Positions 1-5,961 of a stretch of 6,699 nucleotides of DNA are shown in pieces (within the stretch, counting starts at the first letter, position 1; each line of letters starts with the position of its first letter). The DNA is from Actinomycetota bacterium (GTDB taxonomy: Bacteria > Actinomycetota > Actinomycetes > S36-B12 > UBA5976). The position numbers and the translations under genes were made by a program. The stretch is taken from positions 1 to 6,699 of the forward strand of contig SXYE01000009.1 of assembly GCA_005789325.1 (NCBI GenBank). The letters are read 5' to 3'. The notes below the pieces were generated by a model. That model did no database searches, was not told the DNA's origin, and was given only the letters and a program-made list of their open reading frames with translations.

Positions 1-366
1 CAAAATAATTTTGTATCCATCTTTAGCAAATCTTTTTGCTTCATTGTGAACTTTTGTTACTAAGGGACAAGTTGCATCAATTGTTTTGAGATTTCTTTGT
101 GCAGCTTCAGCATGAACTGCTGGAGAAACTCCATGAGCACTAAAAACCACTAAGGATCCTTCAGGAACTTCACTTAGTTCATCAACAAAAATCACACCAC
201 GTTTTTCTAAAGTTTCAACAACGTGTTTGTTATGAACAATTTGTTTTCTGACATAAACCGGAGCACCATGAACGTCTAATGCCTTTTCAACAGTTACAAC
301 AGCTCGATCTACTCCAGCGCAATATCCTCGAGGGGCGGCTAAAAGTACTTTTCCAGTTGTGGTCAC
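1..366 (-). CDS. ispH: 4-hydroxy-3-methylbut-2-enyl diphosphate reductase, N-terminal part (runs off the window)
   Basis: IspH (LytB) is the cytosolic [4Fe-4S] enzyme of the last MEP-pathway step, reducing HMBPP to IPP and DMAPP. Only the first 122 codons are in the window; the 3' part lies beyond position 1. The protein opens MTTTGKVLLAAPRGYCAGVD. Cluster ligand Cys16 sits in GYCAGV, His45 in IVHNKHVVE, His78 in SAHGVSP and the second ligand Cys100 in DATCPL. These match E. coli Cys12, His41, His74 and Cys96 with a constant offset of 4. The third ligand cysteine is outside the window. The start is GTG at 366: an in-frame TGA lies eight codons upstream and no ATG intervenes. No Shine-Dalgarno precedes it, and a TACGAT -10 box ends 7 nt upstream, so the mRNA is probably leaderless. 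It is divergent from xseA, as in other actinobacteria. Identity is very secure. Confidence 0.97.
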   Translation of the reverse strand, partial: MTTTGKVLLAAPRGYCAGVDRAVVTVEKALDVHGAPVYVRKQIVHNKHVVETLEKRGVIFVDELSEVPEGSLVVFSAHGVSPAVHAEAAQRNLKTIDATCPLVTKVHNEAKRFAKDGYKIIL

Positions 367-378
367 GATAAATATCGT
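365..378. repeat. 14-bp palindrome over the ispH -10 box and start codon
   Basis: ACGATA (365-370) and TATCGT (373-378) are perfect inverted arms separated by two A residues. The element spans two bases of the ispH GTG start codon, the 7-nt discriminator and most of the -10 box. It could be an operator half-site pair or a chance AT-rich palindrome. No second copy was noticed in the window. Confidence 0.45.
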
Positions 379-379
379 A
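367..379 (-). promoter_or_regulatory. ispH -10 element and leaderless start
   Basis: Read on the minus strand, TACGAT (plus coordinates 374-379) fits the actinobacterial TANNNT -10 box. It is followed by exactly 7 nt and then the GTG start of ispH, so transcription would begin at or next to the start codon. I see no clear TTG-type -35 at 16-18 bp. This is inferred from sequence only. Confidence 0.5.
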
Positions 380-389
380 GGCGTTCACG

Positions 390-425
390 TTGTCTGAAGC
401 ATCTTGAGCACCTACGCTGTTTCCT
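390..425 (+). promoter_or_regulatory. xseA promoter, probably leaderless
   Basis: TTGTCT at 390-395 and TACGCT at 413-418 are spaced by 17 bp, a good fit to a sigma-70/SigA-type -35/-10 pair. The -10 box ends 7 nt before the ATG at 426, which puts the transcription start on or beside the A of the start codon. No Shine-Dalgarno is present between them. The -35 lies inside the upstream region of the divergent ispH promoter, so the two promoters are interleaved in 59 bp. Confidence 0.6.
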
Positions 426-1634
426 ATGGCAACAGGTCAATCACCCGAAGATGCAATCCAAGTTAAGGATGCTGCTCGAGCTTTATCGGAAATAATTACG
501 CAACTGCCTTCAGTTTGGATAGAGGGCCAAATCACATCAGTAAAAATCAGACCAGGTTCTGACTGGGTGTTTATGGATTTAAGAGATGTCTCAGCTGATG
601 CCACATTAAATGTTGTTTTCAATAGATCTGTAATTGAAAATTCGCCGACTGAAATAACAAGTGGTTTAAGAGTTTTAGTTCACGGTAAACCAGAGTTTTG
701 GATGAATCGTGGATCCTTAATCATTAGAGGAAAAGCGATTTCACCTGTTGGTTTAGGTGAATTAATGATTCAGTTAGAAAAATTAAAACAAAAACTTGCA
801 GCAGAAGGATTGTTTGCCCCCGAAAGAAAAAAAGCTCTTCCATTTCTTCCTAAAAAAATTGGTTTAATTTGTGGTCGAGCAAGTGCTGCTATGAAAGATG
901 TTATTGAAAACACAAAACTTCGTTGGCCAGGAATTGAATTTGATGTTCATGAAGTTGCTGTCCAAGGTGTTAAGTCCTCAAGTGAAGTTAGAGCAAGTTT
1001 GTCGCAATTAAATGCTGAAAATCGAGTTGATGTAATTGTTATTACACGAGGTGGTGGATCATTTGAAGATTTACTACCTTTTTCTGACGAATTATTAATC
1101 AGAGCAGTTGCAGCTTCAGTTATTCCTGTTGTTAGTGCAATTGGGCACGAACAAGACACTCCTCTACTTGATTATGTTGCCGACTTAAGAGCTTCAACCC
1201 CAACTGATGCTGCTGCAAAAATTGTTCCTGATTTAGAAGATGAAATTGATCTTATTGAAAGATTAATTGATTCCATGCGAGAAAGAATCGGTAACAGAAT
1301 CGAAAGAGAGCAAGTTTCTTTGGAAAGATTACTTGAAACTTCTGCTCTTAACTCTCCCAGTGAATTCATTCAAACTCACAGAGATGTTTTATTCGATCTC
1401 AAGCAAAACTTGAGAGAACTAATTGCTGCAAAAGTAAATACTGAACAATCGTGGTTTAAGCCTCGATTAGCACAATTGCGAACTCTTTCTCCTCTGGGAA
1501 CATTGGCACGAGGTTTTGCAATTGTGCAGGGCAAAGACGGCAAGCTGATTAGAAAATCAACAGATGCTCAAGTTGGAGAAATACTTGATATTCGTGTTGA
1601 AAAAGATTCCCTCAAAGCACAAGTAACTAAATAG
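426..1634 (+). CDS. xseA: Exodeoxyribonuclease VII large subunit
   Basis: XseA is the catalytic subunit of exonuclease VII, a metal-independent cytosolic nuclease that degrades single-stranded DNA from both ends in repair. The 402-residue protein has an N-terminal OB-fold DNA-binding domain (about 10-105, with SVWIEGQITSVK). The nuclease domain follows from about 125, starting KKIGLICGRASAAMKDVI at 143-160. Conserved catalytic blocks are TRGGGSFEDLLPF (207-219), SAIGHEQDTPLLDYVADLRA (237-256) and STPTDAA (257-263). A charged helical region (about 265-345) is the family's coiled coil. It ends with the C-terminal SPLGTLARGFAIVQ block (355-368). Length is normal for the short actinobacterial form. 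The ATG start agrees with the promoter position. xseB begins 18 bp downstream, giving a two-gene operon. Confidence 0.97.
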   Translation: MATGQSPEDAIQVKDAARALSEIITQLPSVWIEGQITSVKIRPGSDWVFMDLRDVSADATLNVVFNRSVIENSPTEITSGLRVLVHGKPEFWMNRGSLIIRGKAISPVGLGELMIQLEKLKQKLAAEGLFAPERKKALPFLPKKIGLICGRASAAMKDVIENTKLRWPGIEFDVHEVAVQGVKSSSEVRASLSQLNAENRVDVIVITRGGGSFEDLLPFSDELLIRAVAASVIPVVSAIGHEQDTPLLDYVADLRASTPTDAAAKIVPDLEDEIDLIERLIDSMRERIGNRIEREQVSLERLLETSALNSPSEFIQTHRDVLFDLKQNLRELIAAKVNTEQSWFKPRLAQLRTLSPLGTLARGFAIVQGKDGKLIRKSTDAQVGEILDIRVEKDSLKAQVTK

Positions 1635-1652
1635 AAGAAATAGAGTTGACCC

Positions 1653-1874
1653 ATGGCAAAAGATGCGAACATGTCTTATGAGCAAGCAAGAACTGCTCTG
1701 GAAGAAATAGTCACCCAACTTGAATCAGGCAATTTGGCCTTGGAAGAAACTTTAAAGCTTTGGGAAAAAGGTGAGCAACTAGCAGCACTTTGCCAAACAA
1801 TTTTAGATAACGCCCAAGAACGTTTAGAAGAATTAACCCAAGACGATGAATATGAAGATGAGGAAGAAGAATAA
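1653..1874 (+). CDS. xseB: Exodeoxyribonuclease VII small subunit
   Basis: XseB is the small helical subunit that assembles in several copies on the XseA coiled coil and is needed for stable exonuclease VII. The 73-residue protein carries the family signature: SYEQARTALEEIVTQLESGN (8-27), then LALEETLKLWEKGEQLAALC (28-47) and LDNAQERLEEL (51-61). It ends in a strongly acidic tail (64-73, DDEYEDEEEE), often seen in actinobacterial XseB. It follows xseA by 18 bp and is presumably co-transcribed. The ribosome site is weak (GAG 7 nt before the ATG). ATG at 1671 is an alternative start that would still keep the whole domain. The TAA stop directly abuts the stop of the opposite-strand gene, leaving no space for a terminator. 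Confidence 0.95.
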   Translation: MAKDANMSYEQARTALEEIVTQLESGNLALEETLKLWEKGEQLAALCQTILDNAQERLEELTQDDEYEDEEEE

Positions 1875-2414
1875 CTATTTAGTTGGAACTTTTAAGCTTT
1901 CCACAAACTTTGTTGTTTCATCCCAATTAGCAGTTGAGTAAATCAAAATATTATTTCCAGACTCTGTTGTGTATAAAACCTTATCTTTTGATTCTTCAAT
2001 AAGTTTGTAAGTCTTAGAACCAATTACTCTTGTTGTTTCTTCTTGACTTTCAATGTTTATATACTTTCTAAGCATCTTTTCAACATCTGCTTTAGAAACA
2101 ATTACACTTACAAATTCTGTACTTGGAGAAACAACTCCAACTCGCCAAACATCTTCCTCGCCAATTTCTTCTAGCCGTGCACTTGTGGCAACCCAAGATT
2201 TATCTAAACCAACGGGTCCAAGAGTAGGAAGTTGAGTTCTTGTTTGAGCTCCAATCGAAATACTCTTCCAATCAACTTCGCGAAGAACCTGTTCTGATTC
2301 AGTTCTGGTAAACCAAACAAAAGTTGCAAGCAATCCAACTAAAAGTCCAACTGCACCCAAGGAACGAACCATGTCTGAAACAGACTGTGCTGCTCGAGGT
2401 TTCTTCTCACTCAT
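1875..2414 (-). CDS. DUF4245 family membrane-anchored protein
   Basis: This is an actinobacterial protein of unknown function. With the start at 2414 it has 179 residues: a short basic, Ser-rich cytoplasmic tip, one transmembrane segment (about 16-35, VRSLGAVGLLVGLLATFVWF) and an extracytoplasmic domain. That domain carries the DUF4245-like stretch GPVGLDKSWVATSARLEE followed by VWRVGVVSPSTEFVSVIVS. No lipobox or cleavage site is evident, so it is probably a signal anchor. An in-frame ATG at 2450 would add 12 residues; I prefer 2414 because MSEKKPRAAQSVSDMVRSLG resembles usual family N-termini. Neither start has a clear Shine-Dalgarno. An imperfect -10-like AACAAT ends 7 nt before 2414, hinting at another leaderless start. 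DUF4245 genes sit beside glpX and fumarase in many actinobacteria, which supports the call. Confidence 0.85.
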   Translation of the reverse strand: MSEKKPRAAQSVSDMVRSLGAVGLLVGLLATFVWFTRTESEQVLREVDWKSISIGAQTRTQLPTLGPVGLDKSWVATSARLEEIGEEDVWRVGVVSPSTEFVSVIVSKADVEKMLRKYINIESQEETTRVIGSKTYKLIEESKDKVLYTTESGNNILIYSTANWDETTKFVESLKVPTK

Positions 2415-2458
2415 AAACACTATTGTTACCGATATCTCAGGTTTGCACATCTTGCGAA

Positions 2459-2464
2459 TAGGCT
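2459..2464 (+). promoter_or_regulatory. Possible -10 box for the fumarase operon
   Basis: TAGGCT fits TANNNT and would give a 5' leader of roughly 30 nt containing the fumarase Shine-Dalgarno. No recognisable TTG-type -35 lies 16-18 bp upstream, so this is a weak call. It sits in the 89-bp gap shared with the divergent DUF4245 gene. Confidence 0.3.
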
Positions 2465-2485
2465 AAGAGGTGAAAAGATTAAGTA

Positions 2486-2493
2486 AGAAAGGA
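2486..2493 (+). promoter_or_regulatory. Shine-Dalgarno of the fumarase gene
   Basis: AGAAAGGA ends 10 nt before the ATG at 2504. It supports that start and shows that this gene is read from a leadered mRNA, unlike ispH and xseA. Confidence 0.6.
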
Positions 2494-2503
2494 AAAATTC
2501 ATC

Positions 2504-4171
2504 ATGGTTGAGTTCAAATACACCGAACTTCTACCTCTAGGTGAAGATTCCACAAATTACAGAAAAATCTCAGCAACCGGTTTCAAGGTAGAAAAGCACG
2601 GAACTAAAGAGTTCCTAGTTATTGAACCTGAAACAATTAAAAAATTAACTTTTGAAGCTCTGCATGACACTCAACACTTATTAAGAACAAGTCATTTAAA
2701 GCAATTGAAAAAGATCTTGGATGACCCTGAAGCAAGCAATAATGATCGATTTGTTGCCCTAGATTTATTAAAGAACGCAAACATTTCTGCTGGTGGTGTC
2801 TTACCAATGTGTCAAGACACAGGAACGATAATTATTACAGGTAAGCGTGGTGCAAACGTCATCACAAATTCTCACGATGAAGAAGTTATCTCTGAAGGTA
2901 TTTTTGATGCATTTCAAAAAATGAATTTACGTTATTCTCAACTTGCTCCCCTATCAATGTGGGAAGAAAAAAACACAGGAACAAATCTTCCTGCTCAAAT
3001 TGAAATCTATGCAGATACCAAACCAGGACATGAAATGGAATATTCATTTATGTTTATGGCAAAAGGTGGAGGTTCTGCAAATAAGTCTTTGATGTTTCAA
3101 GAAACCAAAGCATTATTAAATCCTGAAAAACTTGATGAATTCTTAGATGAAAAACTTCGACTACTGGGCACAGCAGCTTGTCCTCCTTATCATTTAGCAA
3201 TTGTTATTGGCGGACCAAGTGCGGAATATTCATTGAAAGTTGCCAAGATGGCTTCCACCAGATCACTTGATACTTTGCCAACAAAGGGTTCAATTGATGG
3301 ACATGGTTTCCGAGATATTGAAATGGAAGAACATGTTCTAAAGATGAGTCAAAAATTTGGTATTGGTGCACAATTTGGCGGTAAATATTTCTGTCATGAT
3401 GTTCGCGTTATAAGACTTCCTCGCCATGGTGCATCCTTACCAGTTTCAATTGCTGTCTCTTGTGCAGCGGATAGACAAATTTTGGCAAAAATTAATAAAG
3501 ACGGAGTTTTTCTAGAACAACTAGAAACTGAACCAGCCCAATTCTTACCCGATGTGATTGATACTCATCTAAATGATGACATGACAAAAATTGATTTAAA
3601 TAAACCTATGAAAGAAGTTTTAGCCCAACTTTCTAAACTTCCAGTCAAATCAAGGGTTTCATTAACAGGTTCCATGATTGTGGCTCGAGATTTGGCCCAC
3701 GCAAAAATTAATCAATTACTTGATGAAGGTAAAGAAATGCCGCAATATTTTAAAGATCATGCTGTTTATTACGCAGGTCCTGCGAAAACTCCTAAGGGAA
3801 TGGCATCTGGTTCTTTTGGTCCAACAACTGCAGGTCGCATGGATTCTTACGTTGATCGATTCCAAAAAGCTGGCGGATCAATGATCATGCTTGCTAAGGG
3901 GAATAGAAGCCAAGTTGTTACAAATGCCTGCAAAACAAATGGTGGTTTTTATTTAGGTTCTATTGGTGGTCCAGCAGCTCTACTTGCTCAAGATTGCATT
4001 ACCAAGGTAGAAGTTCTTGATTTTGAAGAATTAGGAATGGAAGCTGTATGGAAAATTGAAATTAAAGATTTTCCAGCATTTGTGGTAGTTGATGACAAAG
4101 GAAATAATTTCTTTGATCAAACAACTAGATCATTAGGAAAAACTATTCCGGTAGGCCCAGACTCAGGATGA
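2504..4171 (+). CDS. fumA: Fumarate hydratase class I, [4Fe-4S] type
   Basis: This cytosolic TCA-cycle enzyme interconverts fumarate and L-malate. At 555 residues it is the single-chain form, with an alpha domain (about 50-330) fused to a beta domain (about 370-550). Cluster ligands are Cys103 in LPMCQDTGT, Cys226 in TAACPPYH and Cys320 in VSCAADRQ. Their spacing is close to Leishmania class I fumarase (Cys133, 252, 346). Asp105 aligns with its catalytic acid. Arg395, Thr441, Arg445 (TTAGRMDSY) and Lys465 (LAKGNRS) fall where its substrate-binding and catalytic residues are expected. These alignments were made by eye from memory. The C-terminal block GGFYLGSIGGPAALLAQ is intact. It is unrelated to the oxygen-stable class II FumC found in many aerobes. 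Its TGA overlaps the ATG of the next gene. The symbol fumA is by family, not strict orthology. Confidence 0.95.
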   Translation: MVEFKYTELLPLGEDSTNYRKISATGFKVEKHGTKEFLVIEPETIKKLTFEALHDTQHLLRTSHLKQLKKILDDPEASNNDRFVALDLLKNANISAGGVLPMCQDTGTIIITGKRGANVITNSHDEEVISEGIFDAFQKMNLRYSQLAPLSMWEEKNTGTNLPAQIEIYADTKPGHEMEYSFMFMAKGGGSANKSLMFQETKALLNPEKLDEFLDEKLRLLGTAACPPYHLAIVIGGPSAEYSLKVAKMASTRSLDTLPTKGSIDGHGFRDIEMEEHVLKMSQKFGIGAQFGGKYFCHDVRVIRLPRHGASLPVSIAVSCAADRQILAKINKDGVFLEQLETEPAQFLPDVIDTHLNDDMTKIDLNKPMKEVLAQLSKLPVKSRVSLTGSMIVARDLAHAKINQLLDEGKEMPQYFKDHAVYYAGPAKTPKGMASGSFGPTTAGRMDSYVDRFQKAGGSMIMLAKGNRSQVVTNACKTNGGFYLGSIGGPAALLAQDCITKVEVLDFEELGMEAVWKIEIKDFPAFVVVDDKGNNFFDQTTRSLGKTIPVGPDSG

Positions 4172-4542
4172 ATCTGAGAAAAGTTTTAGGTTTAAGGATT
4201 GTAAGCATCTTTGTGCTATCACTTGTTTTAAATGGATGTGTAAATAATTCGTCTTCTAATCAAAGTTCTTCAGGTTGTCCAAAAGTTGATTTGACCCAGA
4301 TCACCGCTGCTCCAGATAGTGATGTTTTTTTCGAGCAAGCAGCAAAACTTGTTCAAGAAAAGTCTCAAGCATTTATTGGGTTAAGTGAAGCAAATGCTGA
4401 ACTTTGTGCTGCACAAAACAATTTAGGTTTTAGAGTTGGTTCTCGAGATGGTGAATTTTTTGCCCTCACAATGGATTACATTCCTACTCGAGTAACTGTT
4501 GATGTTGAAAACAACCTTGTAGTAAAGATTCAAGCAGGCTAA
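4168..4542 (+). CDS. Putative lipoprotein with I78-like peptidase-inhibitor domain
   Basis: The 124-residue product starts with a lipoprotein signal peptide: basic MNLRKVLGLR, hydrophobic IVSIFVLSLVL, and a lipobox LNGC with Cys24 as the likely lipidated residue (Asn at -2 is unusual). A Ser/Asn-rich linker follows (25-36). Residues about 68-124 resemble the I78 inhibitor family, related in fold to potato inhibitor I. They contain FIGLSEANAELCAAQNNLG, FRVGSRDGEFFALTMDY and a final TRVTVDVENNLVVKI. The segment LTMDYIPTRV aligns with the reactive loop of barley CI-2 (VTMEYRIDRV), which would place Met102 at P1. The C-terminal Cys common in I78 proteins is absent. Inhibitor activity is inference only. 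The gene overlaps the fumarase stop by ATGA, so translation is probably coupled; there is no good Shine-Dalgarno (a GGTAGG lies 12 nt upstream). Confidence 0.75.
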   Translation: MNLRKVLGLRIVSIFVLSLVLNGCVNNSSSNQSSSGCPKVDLTQITAAPDSDVFFEQAAKLVQEKSQAFIGLSEANAELCAAQNNLGFRVGSRDGEFFALTMDYIPTRVTVDVENNLVVKIQAG

Positions 4543-4546
4543 AAAC

Positions 4547-5863
4547 TTAAACTGGTTGGTCTTCTAATAGGTCTGTAACTAAGGCAGCAATTGGAGATCT
4601 CTCAGATCTAGTTAAGGTCACATGGGCAAATAATGGGTGACCTTTAAGTTTTTCAACAACAGCTGCTACACCATCGTGTCTTCCAACTCTTAAGTTATCT
4701 CTTTGAGCAACGTCATGAGTTAACACAACTCTTGAACCTTTGCCGATGCGTGAAAGAACTGTTAATAAAACATTTCTTTCTAAGCTTTGTGCTTCATCAA
4801 CAATTACATAAGCATCGTGTAGTGAGCGACCTCTGATGTGAGTTAAGGGTAAAACTTCAATTAAATCGCGAGCAATAACTTCTGAAATAACTTCAGGACT
4901 TGTCACTGCGCCAAGTGTGTCAAAAACTGCTTGAGCCCAAGGACTCATTTTTTCACCTTCAGTGCCTGGTAGATAACCCAAATCTTGTCCACCTACTGCA
5001 TACAAAGGTCTAAAAACCATAACTTTTCTGTGGTTGTTTCTTTCCAAAACATGTTCTAGTCCTGCGCAAAGTGCTAGCGCACTTTTACCAGTTCCAGCTC
5101 TTCCCCCAAGTGAAACAATTCCAATTTCTTCATCAAGTAATAAATCAAGTGCTAATCGTTGTTCAGCACTTCGTCCATGAATTCCAAATGCATCAATGTC
5201 TCCTCTTACAAGTTTGATTCTTTTATCTGTGGTGACTCTTCCTAGAGCACTTCCTTTTGAGGAGGTAAGAATTAATCCTGTGTGACAAGGAAGTTCTCTT
5301 GCTAAATCATGATCAATCAATCCATTTGAGTAAAGATCATCAACTTGGTCATCTTCTAAATTGATTTCGCTAATACCTGTCCAACCAGATGATGTAACAA
5401 ACTCAGCACGATATTCCTGGGCTGATAAACCAAGAGCTGATGCTTTAACGCGCATTGGTAAGTCTTTACTTACAACGTAAACATCAGCACCTTGAGTTGA
5501 TAAAAGTTTGGCGCAAGCAAGAATTTTGCCATCGTTATCAAGAGGAAGAAATGCTGTTGGCAAAAGGGAAGGATCTGCATGTGACATGTCAACACTTAAT
5601 TCGCCACCGTCTTCATTAACTTTCATCGGTAAATCAAGTCGACCATGTTCAACTCTCATTTCGTCTAATTGACGAAGAGCAGCTCTGGCAAAAAATCCAA
5701 GTTCAGGATGTGTTCTTTTGGCTTCAAGTTCTGCAACAACAATTAAAGGAATTACAACTTCGTGTTCTGCAAAGCGAAACATCGCTTTTGGATCGGAAAG
5801 TAATACTGAAGTGTCGAGCACGAAGGTACGAATGTTTGGTTCGGCCCTGCGAGCAGCTGACAC
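4547..5863 (-). CDS. phoH: PhoH family protein with N-terminal PIN domain (PhoH2 type)
   Basis: This 438-residue cytosolic protein joins a PIN RNase domain to a PhoH ATPase; the mycobacterial relative PhoH2 is described as an RNA helicase/ribonuclease. The PIN domain (about 11-155) shows the expected acidic residues: Asp17 in VLDTSV, Glu45 in VVAELE, Asp109/Asp111 in LDNDGKILACA and Asp134 in SKDLPMR, so it looks intact. The ATPase domain (about 230-435) has Walker A GRAGTGKS (254-261) and Walker B AYVIVDEAQ (351-359). It also has VVLTHDVAQRD (379-389) and a C-terminal TRSERSPIAALV (418-429). The start is GTG at 5863, fixed by a strong GGGGAG ribosome site 7 nt upstream. The gene converges on the lipoprotein gene with a 4-bp gap. 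No small antitoxin-like gene is found in the 98-bp upstream gap. Confidence 0.95.
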   Translation of the reverse strand: MSAARRAEPNIRTFVLDTSVLLSDPKAMFRFAEHEVVIPLIVVAELEAKRTHPELGFFARAALRQLDEMRVEHGRLDLPMKVNEDGGELSVDMSHADPSLLPTAFLPLDNDGKILACAKLLSTQGADVYVVSKDLPMRVKASALGLSAQEYRAEFVTSSGWTGISEINLEDDQVDDLYSNGLIDHDLARELPCHTGLILTSSKGSALGRVTTDKRIKLVRGDIDAFGIHGRSAEQRLALDLLLDEEIGIVSLGGRAGTGKSALALCAGLEHVLERNNHRKVMVFRPLYAVGGQDLGYLPGTEGEKMSPWAQAVFDTLGAVTSPEVISEVIARDLIEVLPLTHIRGRSLHDAYVIVDEAQSLERNVLLTVLSRIGKGSRVVLTHDVAQRDNLRVGRHDGVAAVVEKLKGHPLFAHVTLTRSERSPIAALVTDLLEDQPV

Positions 5864-5870
5864 TTAAACA

Positions 5871-5876
5871 CTCCCC
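5871..5876 (-). promoter_or_regulatory. Shine-Dalgarno of phoH
   Basis: GGGGAG on the minus strand lies 7 nt before the GTG start. It is the strongest ribosome-binding site in the window and decides the start of this gene. Confidence 0.75.
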
Positions 5877-5879
5877 ACA

Positions 5880-5914
5880 CGTTATTTCAGTTGTATAGAA
5901 GTTATGAAATAACG
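5880..5914. repeat. Perfect 10-bp inverted repeat upstream of phoH
   Basis: CGTTATTTCA (5880-5889) and TGAAATAACG (5905-5914) are exact reverse complements with a 15-nt spacer. On the phoH strand the element ends 3 nt before the Shine-Dalgarno. It could be an operator (arm centres 25 bp apart) or an RNA stem-loop in the phoH leader. There is no T-run after it on either strand, so it does not look like an intrinsic terminator. The spacer contains AT-rich -10-like words (TAACTT, TATACA on the minus strand) without a convincing -35. Confidence 0.65.
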
Positions 5915-5961
5915 CTAGAGGAATTTAAGGTCTAGTCAGGTAAGACTCGCCCAAGTTCAAG

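Noticed and set aside
437..1369. Several minus-strand open frames of 61-70 codons inside xseA
   Set aside because: They lie antisense to a clearly conserved gene, have no family resemblance and no ribosome sites; they are by-products of xseA codon use.
2415..2450. A 12-residue N-terminal extension of the DUF4245 protein from ATG at 2450
   Set aside because: The extension is not membrane-like or family-like and would crowd the divergent fumarase promoter; the start at 2414 gives a more typical N-terminus, though it is not proven.
3678..3884. A 68-codon plus-strand frame inside the fumarase gene
   Set aside because: It is out of frame within the conserved C-terminal domain of fumarase and encodes nothing recognisable.
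4595..4609. AGATCT repeated twice with 3 bp between
   Set aside because: It lies in phoH and simply encodes the conserved RSERS residues near the C-terminus; not a regulatory repeat.
5880..5914. The phoH inverted repeat as a terminator for the LysE-type gene
   Set aside because: The stem is AT-rich, the loop is long and there is no T-tract after it on the minus strand, where GTGTGGGG follows.
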